Notes under the pieces: model-generated | What the model was told of the DNA's origin: nothing | Seen by the model: the letters and a program-made list of their open reading frames with translations, nothing else | Database searches by the model: none | DNA from: Parvibaculum sp046297875 | GTDB taxonomy: Bacteria; Pseudomonadota; Alphaproteobacteria; Parvibaculales; Parvibaculaceae | Assembly: GCF_046297875.1 (NCBI RefSeq) | Contig: NZ_JBKBHD010000001.1 | Coordinates: 248,001 to 312,000 of the forward strand | DNA length: 64,000 nt | Direction of reading: 5' to 3' | Shown: one piece after another, positions 1-7,080 of the stretch | Position numbering within the stretch: the first letter of the stretch is position 1 | How the letters are laid out: every line of letters begins with the position of its first letter | Translations under genes and position numbers: made by a program

Positions 1-46
1 GGTCTACGAGGTGGTAGTCGTGATGTTTGGCGTGGGCGTCAGCCAT
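1..46 (-). CDS. coxC: Cytochrome c oxidase subunit III, N-terminal fragment
   Basis: Only the first 15 codons lie in the window, reading MADAHAKHHDYHLVD. The His-rich 'HDYHLVD' start is typical of alphaproteobacterial subunit III of the aa3-type oxidase, a seven-helix membrane subunit without redox centres. A GAGGGG ribosome-binding site lies just upstream of the ATG. It is the last visible gene of a minus-strand coxB-coxA-ctaB-coxF-coxC series. The identification rests on a short peptide plus position, so it is probable rather than certain. Confidence 0.65.
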   Translation of the reverse strand, partial: MADAHAKHHDYHLVD

Positions 47-127
47 GTCCCCTCTTCTCCGCTTCAGTGCGCTGCCCCGGGGCCGCGCCACCAATCAAAT
101 CCCTTTTGAGCCAATTCGCGCCCGGTT

Positions 128-307
128 TCAGAACGGCCGGTTCGCGACATTGCCTCCAAGTTTCACAATCGTCACAACGAAGAACAGAACGATAAACGCA
201 ACCAGCGTCCACGCGATTGCGCGGTTGCGCTGGCGGCGGCGCTCGATCAGTTCTTCGGTCCAGATGGGCGCCTCGATCTTGTGGCGTCCGAGATCGTCGT
301 CTTGCAT
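128..307 (-). CDS. coxF: CoxF-like small single-helix protein of the oxidase cluster
   Basis: This 59-residue protein has a charged N-terminal half with a basic run (ERRRQRNR, residues 22-29) and one membrane helix at about residues 31-50, ending VTIVKLGG. It resembles the short CoxF proteins found in alphaproteobacterial aa3 oxidase operons, whose exact role is not well defined. It starts 7 bases after the ctaB stop codon, so the two are very probably cotranscribed. In many relatives ctaG (cox11) follows this gene, but here only 81 bases separate it from coxC. Confidence 0.75.
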   Translation of the reverse strand: MQDDDLGRHKIEAPIWTEELIERRRQRNRAIAWTLVAFIVLFFVVTIVKLGGNVANRPF

Positions 308-314
308 CCCGCCC

Positions 315-1241
315 TCACATTCCGATCAGCCGCTCGACGAGGAGCAGCGAGAAAACGAGGAAGAGATAGAGAATGGAATAGGCGAAGAGGCCCTTTGCGG
401 CCTTGTCCTGCGCGGCGCCCGGCGCCGTGCGCCAGACGCGGATGGCGAAGGCGAGGAAGACCGCGCCCAGACCCGCCGTCGCCGCGGTATAAAGCGCACC
501 GGCAAAGCCCATCAGGCCCGGCAGCAGCGTGACCGGCACGAGCAGCGCCGAATAGATCATGATCTGGCGACGCGTTTTGCGTTCGCCGGCCACCACCGGC
601 ATCATGGGCACGCCGACCTTTTCATAGTCGCCGGACCGGAAAAGAGCGAGCGCCCAGAAATGCGGCGGCGTCCACATGAATATGATCGCGAAGAGGACGA
701 TACTTTCGAGCGATACCGAGCCCGTCACGGCGGCCCAGCCAATCACGGGCGGGAATGCACCGGCGGCGCCGCCAATCACGATGTTCTGCGGTGTGCGGCG
801 CTTCAGCCACATGGTGTAGATGGCGACATAGAAAAAGATGGTGAAGGCAAGGAGCACAGCCGCCACCCAGTTCACCAGAACGCCCATCGTCATCACGGAG
901 AAAACGGAGAGGACGGAACCGAAGACGGCGGCTTCCTGCGGCGCCACGCGGCCTGACGGGATCGGCCGGTTCGCCGTGCGCACCATCTTCGCGTCGATAT
1001 CGGCGTCATACCACATGTTGAGCGCGCCGGACGCACCCGCGCCGACCGCAATACAGAGCAACGCCGTGAAGCCGATCACCGGGTGAATGCCGCCCGGCGC
1101 CAGCGCAATGCCGACAAGCGCGGTGAAGATCACCAGCGACATGACGCGCGGCTTCAGCAGCTCGAAGAAATCGCTCGCGCTGCCTTCGCCGCCCTGGCGC
1201 AGGACATCCGCACGATCGTTGCTGTAGGCCGTATCCGACAT
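315..1241 (-). CDS. ctaB: Protoheme IX farnesyltransferase (heme O synthase)
   Basis: This 308-residue membrane enzyme adds a farnesyl group to heme B to make heme O, the precursor of the heme A used by the aa3 oxidase. It belongs to the UbiA-type prenyltransferases. The first Asp-rich motif is visible as NMWYDADID followed by RTANRP (residues 75-92), which binds prenyl diphosphate through Mg2+. Hydrophobic segments fill the rest, with the characteristic WTPPHFW loop near residue 200. It lies between coxA and the coxF-like gene on the minus strand. A strong hairpin separates it from coxA. Confidence 0.95.
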   Translation of the reverse strand: MSDTAYSNDRADVLRQGGEGSASDFFELLKPRVMSLVIFTALVGIALAPGGIHPVIGFTALLCIAVGAGASGALNMWYDADIDAKMVRTANRPIPSGRVAPQEAAVFGSVLSVFSVMTMGVLVNWVAAVLLAFTIFFYVAIYTMWLKRRTPQNIVIGGAAGAFPPVIGWAAVTGSVSLESIVLFAIIFMWTPPHFWALALFRSGDYEKVGVPMMPVVAGERKTRRQIMIYSALLVPVTLLPGLMGFAGALYTAATAGLGAVFLAFAIRVWRTAPGAAQDKAAKGLFAYSILYLFLVFSLLLVERLIGM

Positions 1242-1285
1242 GACTTCGCTTTGAACCTTCTACGCGCGCACTGGTCTTGAAAGAG

Positions 1286-1314
1286 GCTCCGGCCGGGAAT
1301 GACCCGGCCGGAGC
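1286..1314 (-). terminator. Strong hairpin between coxA and ctaB
   Basis: A perfect 12 bp inverted repeat (GCTCCGGCCGGG, 5 nt loop, CCCGGCCGGAGC) lies 6 bases past the coxA stop codon. On the minus strand it is followed by CTCTTTC rather than a clean run of T. It may be a partial terminator or an mRNA-stabilising 3' end that lowers ctaB expression relative to coxBA. That role is inference; the hairpin itself is directly visible. Confidence 0.6.
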
Positions 1315-1320
1315 GGCTTG

Positions 1321-2928
1321 TCACTTGATCCGCGGCAGTTCCGAGAACTGGTGGAACGGCGGCGGCGAGGAGAGCGTCCACTCGAGCGTGGTTGCGCCTT
1401 CGCCCCAGGGATTGTTCGCGGCCTTTTCCTTCTTCATGAAGGCGTGTGCGACGCCCGCCAGGAAGATCAGCACGCCGAAGGCCGAGATGTAGGAACCGAT
1501 CGACGAGATGTAGTTCCAGTAGGCATAGGCGTCCGGGTAGTCCGCATAGCGGCGCGGCATGCCCTGCAGGCCGAGGAAGTGCTGCGGGAAGAAGATCATG
1601 TTCACGCCAATGAACGTGACCCAGAAGTGCAGCTTGCCAATGAACTCGGAGTACATATAGCCGAACATCTTCGGGAACCAGTAGTACCAGCCCGCGAAGA
1701 TCGCGAAGACGGCGCCGAGCGACAGCACGTAGTGGAAGTGAGCCACCACGTAATAGGTGTCGTGGAGCGCGCGGTCGACACCGGCATTGGCGAGCACGAC
1801 GCCCGTCACGCCGCCGACCGTGAACAGGAAGATGAAGCCGATCGCCCAGACCATCGGCGTCTTGAACTCGATGGAGCCGCCCCACATGGTGGCAATCCAG
1901 GAGAAGATCTTGACGCCCGTCGGAACCGCGATGACCATGGTGGCCGCAACGAAATAGGCCTGCGTGTTGACGGACATGCCGACCGTGTACATGTGGTGCG
2001 CCCACACGATGAAGCCGACAACGCCGATCGCGACCATGGCGTAGGCCATGCCGAGATAGCCGAAGACCGGCTTCTTCGAGAAGGTCGAGATGATGTGCGA
2101 GATCATGCCGAAGCCGGGCAGGATCAGGATGTACACTTCCGGGTGACCGAAGAACCAGAACAGATGCTGGAACAGGATCGGGTCGCCGCCGCCTTCAGGC
2201 GAGAAGAAGGTGGTGCCGAAGTTGCGGTCGGTAAGCAGCATGGTGATCGCGCCGGCGAGAACCGGGAGCGAGAGCAGCAGCAGGAACACCGTCACGAGAA
2301 TCGACCAGACGAAGAGCGGCATCTTGTGCAGCGTCATGCCCGGTGCGCGCATGTTGAAGATCGTCGTGATGAAGTTGATCGCGCCGAGGATCGACGAGGC
2401 GCCGGCGATATGGAGCGAGAGGATCGCGAAGTCCATCGCCGGGCCGGGGGTGCCGGTCGTCGAGAGCGGCGCGTAGATCGTCCAGCCGCCGGCGACGCCG
2501 TGGCCGCCGGGAACGCCGGGAACAAACATCGAGATCACGAGCAGGCCGAGCGCCGGAGGCAGCAGCCAGAACGAGATGTTGTTCATGCGCGGAAAGGCCA
2601 TGTCCGGCGCGCCGATCATCAGCGGCACGAACCAGTTGCCGAAGCCGCCGATCATCGCGGGCATCACCATGAAGAAGATCATGATGAGGCCGTGCGCCGT
2701 CACCAGCATATTGAAGAGGTTGTAGTCGCCGCCGAGAACCTGATCGCCCGGGAGCTGAAGCTCCATGCGCATGACGACCGACATGCCGGCACCGATGACC
2801 CCCGCGATGATCGCGAAGATCAGATACATCGTGCCGATGTCCTTGTGGTTCGTCGAATAGACGTACCGCTTCCAGCCCGTGGGGTGGTCGGCGTGATCGG
2901 CGTGCGCCCCTGCAGCTTGACCTGCCAT
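1321..2928 (-). CDS. ctaD: aa3-type cytochrome c oxidase subunit I
   Basis: This 535-residue catalytic subunit of the proton-pumping cytochrome c oxidase carries heme a and the heme a3-CuB centre in the inner membrane. All key residues can be placed: H79 and H399 for heme a, H397 for heme a3, H262, H311 and H312 for CuB, and Y266 for the His-Tyr crosslink. E264 and D109 of the D-pathway and K340 of the K-pathway are also present, so it is an A-type heme-copper oxidase. About twelve hydrophobic segments are seen. It lies directly after coxB, and an AGAGAG ribosome-binding site precedes the ATG. Confidence 0.98.
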   Translation of the reverse strand: MAGQAAGAHADHADHPTGWKRYVYSTNHKDIGTMYLIFAIIAGVIGAGMSVVMRMELQLPGDQVLGGDYNLFNMLVTAHGLIMIFFMVMPAMIGGFGNWFVPLMIGAPDMAFPRMNNISFWLLPPALGLLVISMFVPGVPGGHGVAGGWTIYAPLSTTGTPGPAMDFAILSLHIAGASSILGAINFITTIFNMRAPGMTLHKMPLFVWSILVTVFLLLLSLPVLAGAITMLLTDRNFGTTFFSPEGGGDPILFQHLFWFFGHPEVYILILPGFGMISHIISTFSKKPVFGYLGMAYAMVAIGVVGFIVWAHHMYTVGMSVNTQAYFVAATMVIAVPTGVKIFSWIATMWGGSIEFKTPMVWAIGFIFLFTVGGVTGVVLANAGVDRALHDTYYVVAHFHYVLSLGAVFAIFAGWYYWFPKMFGYMYSEFIGKLHFWVTFIGVNMIFFPQHFLGLQGMPRRYADYPDAYAYWNYISSIGSYISAFGVLIFLAGVAHAFMKKEKAANNPWGEGATTLEWTLSSPPPFHQFSELPRIK

Positions 2929-2979
2929 CTCTCTAAACCCTTCGTTCTTGCTTCACTATCGCAGGTGGAAGACAGCGCC

Positions 2980-3813
2980 TCAGCGCAGTTCCGTCCCGGC
3001 GATCTCGGCGACCTTCACATTATCGTTGGAGACGGCAGCCTGCTGCTGCTGCGTCCATTCCTCGAATTCTTCCTTCGTCACGACGAGCACGTTGATCGGC
3101 ATGAAGGCGTGACGTGTGCCGCAGAGTTCCGAGCACTGGCCGTAATACACGCCGGTCTTCTCGGCGCGGAACCAGGTTTCGTTCAGGCGGCCCGGAATGG
3201 CGTCGATCTTGACGCCGAAGGGCGGCACCGCGAAGGCGTGGATAACGTCGGCGGCCGTCACGATCACGCGGACCGTGGTGTCGACGGGAACGACCATTGC
3301 TTCGTCGGCCGCGAGAAGGCGCGGCTGGCCGGGCTGAAGGTCTGCATCCTCGATCATGTTCGAGATGATCGAAATGTCGCCGTGATCGGGATATTCGTAG
3401 CCCCAGTACCACTGGTAGCCGATCGCCTTCACAGTCAGCTCCGCCTCGGGCACGACGACCTGCTTGTAGAGCAGGCGGAAAGAGGGGATCGCGATGATAA
3501 CGAGAATGATGACGGGGATGACCGTCCAGGCAATCTCGATAAGCGTGTTGTGTGTCGTCTTGGACGGCACCGGGTTCGCCCTGGCGTTGAAGCGCACCAT
3601 GACGATGATGAGCAGCGCCAGCACGAAGAGCACGATCGCGGTGATGATCCAGAGCAGGAGATTGTGGAAGGCGATGATGTCGCGCGCTACTTCCGTCACC
3701 GGCGCCTGGAGCCCGATGCCGCGCTCGACCGGTTCCGCATGCGCCACGGCGCCACTGAAAAGCGTCGCCATGAATGCGACGGCGTAAAGGCCAATTCCGT
3801 TCAGAAACCGCAT
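2980..3813 (-). CDS. coxB: Cytochrome c oxidase subunit II (CuA subunit)
   Basis: This 277-residue subunit accepts electrons from cytochrome c at the dinuclear CuA site. A signal peptide ending VAHA (about residues 1-26) is followed by two membrane helices (about 50-73 and 92-113) and a periplasmic cupredoxin domain. The CuA ligands are visible: H192, C227, E229, C231, H235 and M238. The aromatic patch YQWYWGYEYP (133-142) is the electron entry region. A GGGGAC ribosome-binding site precedes the start. It is the first gene of the visible oxidase operon. Confidence 0.97.
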   Translation of the reverse strand: MRFLNGIGLYAVAFMATLFSGAVAHAEPVERGIGLQAPVTEVARDIIAFHNLLLWIITAIVLFVLALLIIVMVRFNARANPVPSKTTHNTLIEIAWTVIPVIILVIIAIPSFRLLYKQVVVPEAELTVKAIGYQWYWGYEYPDHGDISIISNMIEDADLQPGQPRLLAADEAMVVPVDTTVRVIVTAADVIHAFAVPPFGVKIDAIPGRLNETWFRAEKTGVYYGQCSELCGTRHAFMPINVLVVTKEEFEEWTQQQQAAVSNDNVKVAEIAGTELR

Positions 3814-4187
3814 GCTTGTCCCCAGCTAGTCAAATCAACGTCCGGACCCAGATCCGCGCACGGCCCCGAAAGGCAGGCGGCGGGATTTGGCCGTCAGAAA
3901 CCATAAAGCGCCGCTGCCCGCAAGTTCCGACGCGGGCTTGCTTATTCTTTTCCCCGGGCGACGGTTTTCCTGCCATCCTGCGGGAAGGCGACTCGTGGCG
4001 AGGAGTATAGTCGACGCGCGGCATCAAACCACAGGCGCGGCCCGGTTTTGCGACGTTTTGCCACAACAACCGGGCGAATCCCGCCCTGGAACTGCCCCGG
4101 CCGGTGAAATTCGGGTTCCGGCCTTTATACGGGGCCGAAAAGTCCTAGAATTACGGTTGGATATTTCGCTGGGAGAATCGTTTAGCC
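3814..4187. other. Intergenic region between coxB and an orphan gene
   Basis: I see no convincing gene in these 374 bases. The region must hold the coxB promoter on the minus strand and a promoter for the plus-strand gene at 4188, but no clear -35/-10 pair stands out. An 8 bp inverted repeat (GCCCGGTT at 4040-4047, AACCGGGC at 4068-4075) with a 20-base loop is the only visible structure. Confidence 0.5.
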
Positions 4188-4583
4188 ATGCGCGACGAGG
4201 CGCTGATCCATTTCCATCTTGGCCGCCGGATCTCGGCGGGACTGCTGCTGCCGCAAAATGGCGGCGCGGCACCCGAGCTCTTGTCCGAGGCGGCCCCCTG
4301 GCTCGATCCGCGCGATCCCGGCCGCTGCGTGGTCGGCTTCTGCGCCGCCCATCCCGACCTTGTCGGCGATGTCATCGCCCCGCCCCCGCCCGGCTGGGAA
4401 AACTGGCGCTTTGTTGAATGGGACGACTGGTTCGGCCGGATCAACGGTGTGTTTCTGGTCGACCTTGCCTCGCTCAAGGTGACGCAGTACCCGCTTTACA
4501 GCTGCTCGCCGCATATCGTGCCCTGCGACCTTTCCAGCCTGCCGCGAAGGCTCGTGCCGGTCGAGGAATGGCTCGCGCGCTGA
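4188..4583 (+). CDS. Conserved-looking hypothetical protein, 131 residues
   Basis: I do not recognise this protein. It is soluble, without signal peptide or membrane helix, and rich in Pro, Trp and acidic residues, including a WENWRFVEWDDWFGR stretch around residues 70-84. A GGGAG lies about 12 bases upstream of the ATG, which is rather far. It ends 23 bases before tldD and may be cotranscribed with it. Codon use looks like that of its neighbours. The frame is open for 131 codons and matches the operon direction, which favours a real gene. Confidence 0.6.
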   Translation: MRDEALIHFHLGRRISAGLLLPQNGGAAPELLSEAAPWLDPRDPGRCVVGFCAAHPDLVGDVIAPPPPGWENWRFVEWDDWFGRINGVFLVDLASLKVTQYPLYSCSPHIVPCDLSSLPRRLVPVEEWLAR

Positions 4584-4606
4584 CGCTTCTCTCAGATGGA
4601 CCGATA

Positions 4607-6040
4607 ATGACCGCTTCCTCCGACGATCTTTTCTTCAGCCGCACCGGGCTCGACCGTGCCCGCGTCTCCTCGCTTGTCGGCGATACGCTCAAAGGCGCCG
4701 ATGATGGCGAGATCTTCATGGAGTTCCGCCAGTCGGAAGCCCTCGGCTTCGACGATGGCCGCCTGAAGACCGCGAGCTTCGACACCAATCAGGGTTTCGG
4801 GCTTCGCTGCGTCGCTGGCGAGGCGACCGGATATGCCCATGCGTCTGAATTTTCCAAAGCGGCGCTGAAGCGGGCCAGCGATGCCGTGCAGGCGGTGAAG
4901 ACGGGTCACACCGGCGTTGCCGCGGAGGCGCCCGCCCGCACCAATACGCATCTCTATTCGGATGAAAATCCGCTGGGCGCACAGAGCTTCGAGGAGAAGG
5001 TGAAGCTTCTCGCCGAGATCGACGCCTATGCCCGCGCGAAGGACAAGCGCGTGCAGCAGGTTTCCGCCTCGCTTGCGGGCGAGTGGCAGGCGGTCGAGAT
5101 CATCCGCGCCGACGGCACATCGCTCCGGGACATCCGCCCGCTGGTGCGCCTCAACGTCGCCATCGTGGCGGGCGAAGGCGACCGTCAGGAAACGGGCTCC
5201 TTCGGCGTCGGCGGCCGCATGGGCTATGACGTTTTCATCGATCCCGCGCGCTGGCAGGGACAGGTGGACGAGGCGCTGCGCCAGGCGCTGGTGAACCTTG
5301 AAAGCGTGCCGGCGCCTGCCGGTGAAATGGATGTGGTGCTCGGGCCCGGCTGGCCCGGCATCCTGCTCCACGAAGCGATCGGCCACGGGCTCGAAGGCGA
5401 TTTCAACCGCAAGAAGACCTCGGCCTTTGCAGGGCTGATGGGTGAGCGCGTCGCCGCGCCCGGCATCACGGTCGTCGATGACGGCACGCTGGCCGACCGC
5501 CGCGGGTCGCTCACCATCGACGATGAAGGCACGCCGACATCGCGGACCGTGCTGATCGAGGACGGTATTCTTAAGGGCTATATGCAGGACCGGCTCAATG
5601 CCCGCCTCATGGGCATGGCGCCGACAGGCAACGGACGGCGCGAATCCTACGCACATCAGCCCATGCCGCGCATGACCAACACCTACATGCTCTCTGGCAA
5701 TCACGAGCCCGGCGAAATTCTGGCCTCAGTGAAAAAGGGCCTTTATGCCGTTTCGTTCGGCGGCGGGCAGGTGGACATCACGTCGGGCAAGTTCGTCTTT
5801 ACCTGCACCGAAGCCTATATGATCGAGGATGGCCGCGTGACGCGGCCCGTCAAAGGCGCAACGCTGATCGGCAACGGGCCGGACGTTCTCACCCGCGTCA
5901 CCATGATCGGCAACGACATGGCGCTCGATCCCGGCATCGGTACATGCGGCAAGGCAGGACAGGGCGTCCCCGTCGGCGTCGGCCAGCCGACGCTGCTTGT
6001 GAAGGGGCTTACCGTGGGCGGCACGGCGCGGGCGGCCTAG
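4607..6040 (+). CDS. tldD: Metalloprotease TldD
   Basis: This 477-residue protein is the catalytic half of the TldD/TldE (PmbA) protease, which in other bacteria matures modified peptides such as microcin B17 and degrades CcdA. The zinc motif HEAIGH with H255, E256 and H260 is intact and is followed by GLEGDFNRKKT. The C-terminal TCTEAYMIEDG and GTCGKAG segments are typical of the family. The start at 4607 was chosen because upstream in-frame codons overlap the 131-residue gene. Its partner pmbA is 28 kb away at 32736, as is usual. Its last four bases overlap the convergent kinase gene. Confidence 0.95.
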   Translation: MTASSDDLFFSRTGLDRARVSSLVGDTLKGADDGEIFMEFRQSEALGFDDGRLKTASFDTNQGFGLRCVAGEATGYAHASEFSKAALKRASDAVQAVKTGHTGVAAEAPARTNTHLYSDENPLGAQSFEEKVKLLAEIDAYARAKDKRVQQVSASLAGEWQAVEIIRADGTSLRDIRPLVRLNVAIVAGEGDRQETGSFGVGGRMGYDVFIDPARWQGQVDEALRQALVNLESVPAPAGEMDVVLGPGWPGILLHEAIGHGLEGDFNRKKTSAFAGLMGERVAAPGITVVDDGTLADRRGSLTIDDEGTPTSRTVLIEDGILKGYMQDRLNARLMGMAPTGNGRRESYAHQPMPRMTNTYMLSGNHEPGEILASVKKGLYAVSFGGGQVDITSGKFVFTCTEAYMIEDGRVTRPVKGATLIGNGPDVLTRVTMIGNDMALDPGIGTCGKAGQGVPVGVGQPTLLVKGLTVGGTARAA

Positions 6041-6540
6041 AGCGCATCAAGAAAATTCGTAATCTCCGCATCGCTCCGCAGGCGGAACACTTGTGCATGG
6101 GCGGCGTCGCTGGCCAGCGTCTCTTCCATCGTCGCGTCATGCGTACGTTTGAAGTGCCAGATGAATCGGTAGAAGCCCGGATCGAATTTCTCCGGGCAGC
6201 CCGGCGCGAGGTCGGCACGGTTTCTGCCGAATTGCATCAGCGTCCGGCGGAAGGCACGCCACAGGCAGACACGGCGCGGCTGATCCACCCAGATCACCGT
6301 GTCCGCGCGCGGCAGGCGAATGTCGAAGGTACGGCTGAAATTGCCGTCGATGATCCAGCGGTCTTCCGCCACGGCTGCAGCGATCTTCGGCCGGAACTCC
6401 TCGTAACTGCTTTCGACCCAGCCCGGCTTCCAGAACAAGACGTCCAGATGCACCACGGGCAGGGAAAGTTTCTCGCCGAGCTTTCGCGCAAGTGTCGACT
6501 TGCCGCCGCCCGAGCAGCCTATGACGAGGATGCGCCTCAC
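6037..6540 (-). CDS. P-loop kinase-like protein (FlaR / topology modulation type)
   Basis: This 167-residue protein starts with a Walker A motif GCSGGGKST at residues 8-16 and continues LPVVHLDVLFWKPGW, the pattern of the small adenylate kinase-like 'DNA topology modulation' family. The LID-like Arg residues and the WVDQPRRVC segment fit a nucleoside or small-molecule kinase. The substrate is unknown. Its ATG overlaps the stop codon of the VOC gene (ATGA), so the two are translationally coupled. Confidence 0.8.
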   Translation of the reverse strand: MRRILVIGCSGGGKSTLARKLGEKLSLPVVHLDVLFWKPGWVESSYEEFRPKIAAAVAEDRWIIDGNFSRTFDIRLPRADTVIWVDQPRRVCLWRAFRRTLMQFGRNRADLAPGCPEKFDPGFYRFIWHFKRTHDATMEETLASDAAHAQVFRLRSDAEITNFLDAL

Positions 6541-6926
6541 CCCTTCTTGCTGTGGCAGACCGCCTGCAGCTTGTTGCCTGCGGGATCGCGCACATAGGCG
6601 CCGTAATAATTCGGATGGTAGTGCGGGCGGAGCCCCGGTGCGCCTTCGCTTGTGCCGCCAAGTTCCAGCGCCCTGGCATGGAAGGCATCCACCGACGCAC
6701 GGTCGGGCGCGAGAAAGGCGACATGGCCGCCATTGCCCGGAACATGCGCCTCGCCGTTGAAGGGCTTCAGCACGAAGACCTTGGGGCCCGCCGCCGTACC
6801 GTAGCTCAAAGTGCCCGGCAGCTTGAAGAAGGGGACGATGCCGAGCGTCGCCAGCACCGTGTCATAGAAGGCTTCCAACTTTTCCGGCTCATCCGCACCG
6901 ATGGTGACGTGACTGAACATTGGCAA
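6537..6926 (-). CDS. VOC (glyoxalase/bleomycin resistance) family protein
   Basis: This 129-residue protein has the paired beta-alpha-beta-beta-beta layout of the vicinal oxygen chelate fold. It starts MFSHVTIGADEPEKLEAFYDTVLATLG and ends YVRDPAGNKLQAVCH. Metal-site candidates are H6 near the N terminus, H89 in the GNGGHVAF-like segment and the residues of the last strand. Members include glyoxalases, dioxygenases and binding proteins, so the substrate cannot be assigned. It is the first gene of a two-gene minus-strand unit with the kinase. Confidence 0.85.
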   Translation of the reverse strand: MPMFSHVTIGADEPEKLEAFYDTVLATLGIVPFFKLPGTLSYGTAAGPKVFVLKPFNGEAHVPGNGGHVAFLAPDRASVDAFHARALELGGTSEGAPGLRPHYHPNYYGAYVRDPAGNKLQAVCHSKKG

Positions 6927-7026
6927 GCTCCCTCTCCAATCATGTTACCCCCGGGGGTCCAGAAGCCGCCACTGGCGGCGTCCAACTTAAAAAAAAAAGT
7001 GGTTGCAGCTTCACTTGCCGCCCTGG

Positions 7027-7049
7027 ATGCCCGGGTCAAGCCCGGGCAT
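7027..7049. repeat. Palindromic intergenic element
   Basis: A 9 bp perfect inverted repeat (ATGCCCGGG, loop TCAAG, CCCGGGCAT) lies downstream of gshA. The 'GGATGCCCGGGTCAAGCCCGGGCATGAC' layout is like the short palindromes dispersed between genes of many alphaproteobacteria. I found only this copy in the window. Nearby are a second palindrome ACCCCCGGGGGT (6947-6958), a GCCGCC/GGCGGC hairpin (6965-6979) and a run of ten A (6989-6998). On the minus strand that run gives ten T downstream of gshA and could serve as its termination region. Confidence 0.6.
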
Positions 7050-7080
7050 GACATCCTGTTGTTGGCAGTTTTGAATGACC

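Noticed and set aside
1318..3906. An 862-codon open frame on the plus strand opposite coxA and coxB
   Set aside because: It is the antisense shadow of two certain genes, is extremely rich in Arg, His, Asp and Glu, and has no ribosome-binding site. High-GC codon bias keeps such frames open.
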